Part shown: positions 57,584-62,668 of the stretch, piece by piece
How positions within the stretch are numbered: the stretch's first letter is position 1
How the letters are laid out: the number at the start of each line of letters is the position of its first letter
Assembly (NCBI RefSeq): GCF_001481295.1
Contig: NZ_LOPS01000004.1
Span: 1 to 62,668, forward strand
Source of the DNA: Candidatus Methanomethylophilus sp. 1R26
GTDB lineage: Archaea > Thermoplasmatota > Thermoplasmata > Methanomassiliicoccales > Methanomethylophilaceae
Length of the DNA stretch: 62,668 nt
Direction: 5' to 3'
Translations under genes and position numbers: made by a program
Notes under the pieces: generated by a model
What the model was told of the DNA's origin: nothing
The model's input: only the letters and a program-made list of their open reading frames with translations
The model's database searches: none

Positions 57584-57757
57584 ATGAGATTCGACAGAAA
57601 ATCTCCGCCTGTACTTTGCTTCCAATGCCTTAACTGCAATAAGGTGTTCAAGGGCGAGGGCGCAGAACAGAAAGCTCTGGACTGCTGCGGATCCTTCATC
57701 CAGGGATTCTACGTAAACTACAAAAGGTGGGGCTTCCAGAAGTGGTACGGCCGCTGA
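57584..57757 (+). CDS. 57-residue cysteine-rich small protein
   Basis: A short gene that I do not recognise. It encodes 57 residues, starting MRFDRKSPPV, with a cysteine pattern C-x2-C-x2-C near residues 12-18 and a CC pair near 36, followed by an aromatic, basic end (YKRWGFQKWYGR). The cysteines could bind zinc or an Fe-S cluster. Support for a real gene: AATTATTTAT (57551-57560) is centred about 28 bases before the ATG, as for many genes here; the codons fit the genome; and a hairpin with a T-run follows the stop. Confidence 0.6.
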   Translation: MRFDRKSPPVLCFQCLNCNKVFKGEGAEQKALDCCGSFIQGFYVNYKRWGFQKWYGR

Positions 57758-57781
57758 TGCGGCTCACGGCCCCGCAACGCT

Positions 57782-57809
57782 CGGCCTATCGGCCGGGCAC
57801 GCTTTTTCA
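57782..57809 (+). terminator. Terminator after the small cysteine-rich gene
   Basis: CGGCC-TAT-CGGCCG type stem is followed by GCTTTTT, about 25 bases after the stop of the small gene. Confidence 0.5.
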
Positions 57810-57894
57810 TATATCCAGTGCTCTGGCTCATAGCCCCCGTACTCCGTGCTAGCAATGGACACACTTTTTATAACCGCCGTCCGTTCGCAGGAGC

Positions 57895-58197
57895 ATGGAC
57901 GAGCTTTTCACCGGGACCTTCGAGGAGCTTGACCGCACCGAACGCCACATCATGGTCCTGAAGGCCACGAAGGACAATCAGCCCGTGGGGATCATCCGCC
58001 TCTCGGAGATCACAGGGCTGCCGAAGCACCTGGTGCGTTACAGCCTCCGCCGGCTGGAGCAGGACGGCCTCATAATCCCGACGAAGGACGGAGCGACCGT
58101 TTCCCCGAAATATAGCGAGTTCATGGATAGCGTATCGTCCAGACTGGACGAGGTCGAGTCCCGCGTGGAGGGCCTCCGCCGGGACATAAAGGCATAA
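57895..58197 (+). CDS. Small winged-helix regulator
   Basis: A 100-residue protein with a winged helix (VGIIRLSEITGLPKHLVRYSLRRLEQDGLI, residues about 31-60) and a C-terminal coiled-coil-like helix (SRLDEVESRVEGLRRDIK). It is a one-domain archaeal regulator likely to act as a dimer. TTTTTATAAC (57865-57874) is centred about 26 bases before the ATG, so it is leaderless. tRNA-Asn follows on the same strand with its own A/T-rich box (TTCTTTATAC). Confidence 0.8.
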   Translation: MDELFTGTFEELDRTERHIMVLKATKDNQPVGIIRLSEITGLPKHLVRYSLRRLEQDGLIIPTKDGATVSPKYSEFMDSVSSRLDEVESRVEGLRRDIKA

Positions 58198-58201
58198 TTC
58201 T

Positions 58202-59326
58202 TTATACAAGTCCGTCATGCGAGAAGATGAAGCCTCTGTAGCTCAGTCGGTAGAGCGTGTGACTGTTAATCACAAGGTCCTCGGTTCGATCCCGTGCGGG
58301 GGCGCCATCTTCTATCATCCTGTCTGCGGATCCGCAGCCTTTATCCGACCGTTCGGCCTTGGCCTCCGCCGCCGTTCCCGGACCTTTTCCTCCGCGAAGC
58401 CTCAGCGAGGACACCAGGGACAGCACCGGCAGTTCTATCAGAGGGCCGACGGCAAGCGCCACCAGCACCAGCGGGGAATCGGCGAACACCGCAGAGGCGA
58501 TCGCAAGTGCCAGAGGCGAGTTGCGGGCCATCGTGGTGAACGTCAGGGCGGTAGCATCCTCCCAGGGCATCCGCATACGGTCCGCTGCGAAATTGGCCAA
58601 GGCATAGTCCGAGACGAAGAAGACCGTCAGCGGAACGATCAGAGAGACCACGGGACCCAGGTTGTCCGTGACGGTGCTGTGGGATGATGCGAACATCGCG
58701 AACACCGCAAGGCAGAGGAACAGCAGCTGGATAGCATCGCACCTGTCCCTCACGAAACATGCGAACCTCTCGGCGGCGGCGCTGCGGCGGGAAAGCAGGC
58801 GCACCGCGGAGGCGGCGGCCAGCGGGACCGCTACGACATATGATGCCTGGAACAGCATCCGGACAGCATCGAAATCCGCCGCGGACCCGCAGAAGACCGT
58901 GATATACAGGGGCATGAGCAGGACCTGCAGGACAAGGTTCATCGGTAAGATGCTGCCGGCGAGCGCCACATTGCCCCCGGAGACCTTGGTGAAAACCAGG
59001 TACCAATCGGTGCATGGGGTGACCAACAAGAGGAGCAGGCCTACCCTCATGTCCGCTTCGGAGTAGAACGCCAGGCCCAGGAGCCATGCGAGGACCGGTG
59101 TCCAGACGAAGTTTATCAGCAGGGCAGTGCAGGCGAAGCGGACGTCGGAGAACGACCTCTTCGCGCCGCGTATGTCCACGGCGGAGAACACTGCGAACAG
59201 CATCATCATGAGGAGCGCCTCTACGGCGGCCTCCCATCCGCTTATGCCGAGGAGCGCTCCAGCGACCAGACCCAGCATTGCCGATGCCAGCATAGCCGCC
59301 GTATGCGCCCACGGTCTGCCGTCCAT
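58202..59326 (-). CDS. Arsenite-permease/bile-acid-symporter-like transporter
   Basis: A ten-helix transporter of the ACR3/BASS type: FAVFSAVDIRG, LLINFVWTPVLAWLLGLAF, LLLLVTPCTDWYLVFTKVSGGNVALAGS and LPMNLVLQVLLMPLY match arsenical-resistance permeases. The cysteine in TPCTDW is the family's metal-binding position. It may export arsenite, but homologues carry other anions. The start is ATG 59326 behind CGGAGAAG. The frame does not end after the last helix; it runs on through the tRNA-Asn gene on the opposite strand to 58202. The true end is probably near 58310, hidden by a missed frameshift in the low-complexity tail. Confidence 0.7.
   Translation of the reverse strand: MDGRPWAHTAAMLASAMLGLVAGALLGISGWEAAVEALLMMMLFAVFSAVDIRGAKRSFSDVRFACTALLINFVWTPVLAWLLGLAFYSEADMRVGLLLLLVTPCTDWYLVFTKVSGGNVALAGSILPMNLVLQVLLMPLYITVFCGSAADFDAVRMLFQASYVVAVPLAAASAVRLLSRRSAAAERFACFVRDRCDAIQLLFLCLAVFAMFASSHSTVTDNLGPVVSLIVPLTVFFVSDYALANFAADRMRMPWEDATALTFTTMARNSPLALAIASAVFADSPLVLVALAVGPLIELPVLSLVSSLRLRGGKGPGTAAEAKAERSDKGCGSADRMIEDGAPARDRTEDLVINSHTLYRLSYRGFIFSHDGLV
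58232..58307 (+). tRNA. tRNA-Asn (GTT)
   Basis: Acceptor GCCTCTG pairs with CGGGGGC (two G-T pairs), the anticodon loop CTGTTAA gives GTT, and the T-loop is GGTTCGATCC. CCA is encoded at 58305-58307. A TATA-like TTTATAC lies about 30 bases upstream. Confidence 0.94.
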
Positions 59327-59579
59327 AGGATCGGGAATACTTCTCCGTTGAAATACAGTACCGCGCACCGGCCGAGCCTCATTGAAACCTTCGCTGCAGG
59401 CTCCCTCTGCGGCCACTGATAGATATACCGCGGTATGTCGAAAAGGAGGGGGACATCAATAGGACTGCAGAACACGAAATATCATTATATGAAATGATGA
59501 AAACAATTAGGAAGAGGGTTTTATCCTTCTATATAATGATAAACATGACGATTAAATTCGTACTCCATCTTGTTATCTA

Positions 59580-59879
59580 ATGTATGATGTTCTGGTGCCC
59601 CGCGATAGGCACCTCGCGGAGATCAAACCGTTCGTCGGTAACGGCAACGCCAAGATAATCGCAGGCATACGCCGCTGCGGGAAATCCACTGTACTGGAAC
59701 TATATTGCCGCACTCTGACCGGAACTAATGTCGTCGTCATCAACACAGAATTCCATGAATTCTCGAAACATGCCCTGTGTCAGAGGTCAAACAAGGCCGC
59801 ATGTCCCCGAGATGAAGGCATGACTGCACGAATCGTTAGTCCGGGCCGTACAGGAGGTCTGCTGCGGAGGTTTCGATGA
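59580..59879 (+). pseudogene. Truncated DUF4143-type AAA ATPase
   Basis: The first 60 or so codons match the N-terminus of the AAA_14/DUF4143 ATPase family: PRDRHLAEIKPFVGNGNAKIIAGIRRCGKSTVLELY (in part), with the P-loop GIRRCGKST and then VVVINTEF. After that the similarity stops abruptly and the frame ends within 35 codons, whereas full proteins have about 400 residues. It is a remnant with most of the gene deleted, possibly by insertion or deletion next to tRNA-Met. A TATA-like TATATAATG precedes it, so it could still be transcribed. Confidence 0.65.
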
Positions 59880-59930
59880 GACCCGCCGGCTGAAAACTTA
59901 TTTTAATACACAGCAGATATGGCGCCCTGA

Positions 59931-60004
59931 GGGCTCATAGCTTAGCTAGGTAGAGCGTCCGACTCATAATCGGATGGCCGCCGGTTCAAATCCGGCTGGG
60001 CCCA
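59931..60004 (+). tRNA. tRNA-Met (CAT), elongator-like
   Basis: Acceptor GGGCTCA pairs with TGGGCCC, the anticodon loop CTCATAA gives CAT, the T-arm has GCCGGTTCAAATCCGGC, and the discriminator is A. CCA is not encoded. It starts G1 rather than the A1 of archaeal initiators, so elongator Met is likely; a tRNA-Ile2 with modified C34 cannot be ruled out. Confidence 0.9.
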
Positions 60005-60058
60005 CCTGTTATCACCCCATTCAACCTGCGCCTGCCGACCGAAGAACGGCTGCGCATA

Positions 60059-60484
60059 TCATATGCGGCGGCCGGAAGCGCTGACGAAACGTTCGGTCCC
60101 GGATGGCCCGGAATGAGACCTTCGTCTGTCTGCCCGTTCCGCTCCCTCTTTCTCGAATTCTATGGAATTCTCCTTGGCCATATCCTGTGCCAGATGCTTG
60201 GAGAGCATCCCGATCTCCTCCCAGGCTGCGTCGAATATCGCATTAGGCACGAGGCAGGGGATCGACAGGGGCTGCCTGATCTCCGGGTCGACGACGCGGC
60301 TGCCTTTCCATTCGGCCACGTCGGAGACGTGTATCGTATCCCCCAGCAGTGCGGCGTAGTTCATGACGTTCCTGCAGTCGGAGGCGATCCTGATCTTTAT
60401 CGAATCGCCGTCGTCCTGGACCTCTGCCGTCACCCTGGTCGTCTTGGAGCATGTCCTCATGCGGACGATCACCGTGGATGCCAT
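60059..60484 (-). CDS. DUF6951-like protein
   Basis: A protein of 141 residues. The N-terminal half is RTCSKTTRVTAEVQDDGDSIKIRIASDCRNVMNYAALLGD, with two conserved cysteines, and the middle has PCLVPNAIFDAAWEEIGML. This matches my memory of archaeal DUF6951 proteins (function unknown), but I am not certain. The last 30 residues are basic and low in complexity. The start is ATG 60484; longer upstream frames are antisense-like. It is downstream of the sensor gene by about 100 bases on the same strand. Confidence 0.6.
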   Translation of the reverse strand: MASTVIVRMRTCSKTTRVTAEVQDDGDSIKIRIASDCRNVMNYAALLGDTIHVSDVAEWKGSRVVDPEIRQPLSIPCLVPNAIFDAAWEEIGMLSKHLAQDMAKENSIEFEKEGAERADRRRSHSGPSGTERFVSASGRRI

Positions 60485-60585
60485 GATGCGCAATCGGAAC
60501 AGAGCGGTAAAAACTGACCGCCCGACATGTGCATCCCGCACCGGGACAGCCTCGCCACGCGCAGAGGTGATGCGGTCGCAGAGGT

Positions 60586-62458
60586 TCAGGCGGCCCGCTC
60601 GGAGCCCTTGGAATAGCTCTCGCCCGGCACGGTCACCCGGACCACAAGCGTCCCGCCCGCAGTGCTCGAGCTGTACCTGAAGCCGGAAGTCTCGGCGATG
60701 TCCCTCGCGATAGCCTCGTAGGGGCCGTCTGAGGTGCCGCCTGTGCTCGAACGCGTATTCTCCGAGGCCCCGCTGTAATCGCTCCGGTAGATGATTATCA
60801 GGTGCCCGGCCCCGTCCTCCGAGGCCGAGACAGAGGCCGATTCCGAACCGCGGAGCATCGATGCCTCGTAGAGGTTCTCGAACATGCTCGGGAACACCGG
60901 GTCCGCCAGGATGCTGAACCCATCGGCGGAATACGCGACTGAGAATCCCTCCGGCCTCCCGGAGGTGCAGGCGCTCAGCGGTATCCATACCGGCAGCCTC
61001 CGGCCTATGGCCGACTCGGCCCTGAAATACCGGACGAGATCCCCGATGGCGCTGCGGGACCTCTCCAAAGCTTCGCGTTCCTCCCCATCCCCCGTGGTCC
61101 TCAGGACCTGGCCTATGCTGTCGTCCACCTTCGAGAGGATATGCCCCGAATAGGCGGAGAAATAGCGGACGGAGTTCCTCACCTGCCTCAGCCTCCCGGC
61201 CGACCTGATGAGCACCGAGACATCTGACATGGAAACGAGCCAGAACACCCCCTCGTTCTCATTGTTCAGATATGCCACGGTCGCGAAGATGTCAGCGCGG
61301 CGGCCGCCGCGGCTGTAGACGAAGTACCCGGATTTGGTCGGAGACCCGGGGCCGGTCTTAGGCAACAGGGAACGTATCAGCGCCGCCCCCTCTCCTTTCA
61401 GGGACTTGAGGGGCATATTGAGGAGGCCCCCGTTCTCCGGACCGAGGTAGGCGTCCGCGGCATAATTCGATTGGATGAACGTCCCGGCAGAGTTCAGGGT
61501 GGCGATTCCCAGCGGGAGCACGTCTATGAGATCGATCATCCTGTCCTCGGTTATGCGCGAGGCGTCTTCCCTTATGATCTGCTCATAGAATGAGAAGAAA
61601 TTGCCGATGAAGATCCTGAACTGCTCCTCATCCTCATCGGTGTAATCCGTCTCCTTGTTGGCGACCCCTGCGGTGCCGACGGGAATGCCGTTGAGCACCA
61701 CCGGGACCATCATCAGCCTCCTGAGCTTTATGTGCCCGGGAGGTGTCCCTTTCTTTTTATGCACCGTCTCGCCGTCGTAATCGTTGACGATCACCGATTT
61801 CATTATGCGGATCGGCTCCCCCCCAGATCCCGGTCCTGTCGAGATCGTAGATACGCGGGGGGTTCCTCAGCCGGCTGTCCGCCATCGCGGACATCGACCA
61901 TGCAATCATCTTGAGCTTCTTCGACGAGCAGTTGTAGGTCGCGATGTACCCTACCTTGCTCCGGCTGAGCTTCAGGGCTTCCTCGAGAGCGCGCCCCAGT
62001 ATCTCCTCGAGCGGGCTTCCCCTCATGCTCATCATCCCGACAGTGGCCTCGGACCTCTCCATCGAATGCTCCCTCTGCTCGGCCGAACGGTGTCTCTCGG
62101 CGGCCAGCTTTATGCGGGACGCAAGCTCGGAGAAGAAATTCGGAGTGTCCTCGGGGACATAGTAGTCCATGCGCGAATCCATGGCGCGGATGGCCAGATC
62201 GGCATCTTTAGTCTTCGACAGAAGTATGAACGGCAAGCTGCCGCCAGGGCCCCGGAGCAGGCTGTCGAACAGGGCAAAAGCGTCCGACCCGCAGGCATGC
62301 TCGCAGACGACGACTTCGATGCCCCCCTCCGCGATCCTTGCAGCGGCATCCTGGGCCCCGCGGGTGAAACTCAGGCATATGTCCCTGTTTATATTCGGGA
62401 CATACCTGCCGATGCGGGCGGCGAATTCCGGCTCTGCATCAATCAGCACCGAATACAT
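60586..62458 (-). CDS. Sensor protein: receiver-like, GAF, PAS and degenerate kinase-like domains (frameshifted)
   Basis: A 623-residue regulator after removing one G from the seven-G run at 61818-61824, which restores GIWGEPIRIMKSVIVNDY, a typical GAF stretch. The N-terminal 110 residues look like a response-regulator receiver, but the phosphate-accepting Asp is not in place (VVVCEHACGSD). A GAF domain follows (about 130-290), then a PAS domain (about 300-400). The last 200 residues resemble a histidine kinase with weak H, N and G boxes (FENLYEAS, SASEDGAGHLIIIY). It probably senses small ligands or redox, with little or no kinase activity. Expression may come from A/T-rich sequence within 40 bases upstream. 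Confidence 0.75.
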
Positions 62459-62668
62459 TTCTGGCTATTATCATAATAAACAGTTATTAATAATTGGCCG
62501 AAAGCGGCATCCAATGCCTGGGCAGGACCCAGATAGAACGGCGCGGAAACAGTCCGAAGCCCTCTTTCCTGGGTAACAACCCCGAATCGGCTCGATGGGG
62601 GAGAGATGATGGCCTCGGCACCTTTTTCCGATTTATTGGATATATTATTAATTAATTTTAAATATTGA
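62459..62668. other. Right-end intergenic region
   Basis: No gene seen. A/T-rich blocks at 62471-62495 probably hold the sensor promoter. The last 40 bases (with TATATTATTAATTAATTTTAAATAT) are strongly A/T-rich and may be the promoter of a gene beyond the window. Confidence 0.4.

Noticed and set aside
1-62668. CRISPR arrays, rRNA genes and insertion sequences
   Set aside because: No regularly spaced repeats, no rRNA signature and no transposase or paired terminal repeats were seen; the repeats present are inside MORN and beta-sandwich coding regions.

Overview
The window is a stretch of an archaeal chromosome, most likely from the methanogen order Methanomassiliicoccales (Thermoplasmata; gut or anaerobic lineage). 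The evidence is archaeal information-processing genes (rpoH, an unsplit rpoB, rpoA1, rpoA2, L30e, NusA, S17e, Cdc48, Elp3, GatDE, aTrm56, an Rqc2/NEMF homologue), NiFe-hydrogenase maturation genes (hypE fragment, hypB), high-GC codon use, and many leaderless genes whose TATA box sits about 25-29 bases upstream of the start codon. TAG stops are almost absent, which fits a lineage that reads TAG as pyrrolysine. The species assignment is inference.

Layout: 1-7.6 kb carries the hypE tail, a DUF1015 gene, a small membrane protein, tRNA-Thr, an Rqc2-like gene, tRNA-Arg with a gene remnant beside it, S17e, and a compact operon of two MORN-repeat proteins, a TraB-family protein and thyX. From 7.8 to 16.85 kb there is a compact accessory block. 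It holds a three-gene operon (unrecognised 742-residue protein, ParB-like protein, PLD-SNF2 helicase fusion), then a Sau3AI-like restriction enzyme, a Vsr nuclease and a cytosine-5 methyltransferase. This is the most likely place for an undescribed system.

From 16.9 to 29.4 kb lie metabolic and tRNA-modification genes (HAD phosphatase, zinc-finger protein, MBL hydrolase, HemK-like methylase, DMT transporter, gatDE, an AAA/nuclease ATPase, and a hypB-purD-truA-translin operon). From 29.5 to 36.3 kb is a surface pair: a 2014-residue AglB-like protein with a very long extracellular extension, and a small membrane-anchored partner. From 36.5 to 47.5 kb come pyrF, a radical-SAM gene and the RNA polymerase operon. 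From 47.7 to 62.5 kb are cdc48, elp3, several winged-helix regulators, an amino-acid permease, a thioredoxin/thioredoxin-reductase/regulator operon, aTrm56, an arsenite-type permease, three tRNAs (Lys, Asn, Met) and a degenerate sensor kinase.

Sequence quality matters. About 22 single-base indels, nearly all explicable as loss (three times gain) of a base in a short homopolymer, break otherwise intact genes, including essential ones such as rpoB, rpoA1, gatE and cdc48. I annotate these as whole genes and treat the breaks as probable sequencing or assembly errors. Coordinates for such genes span both frames.
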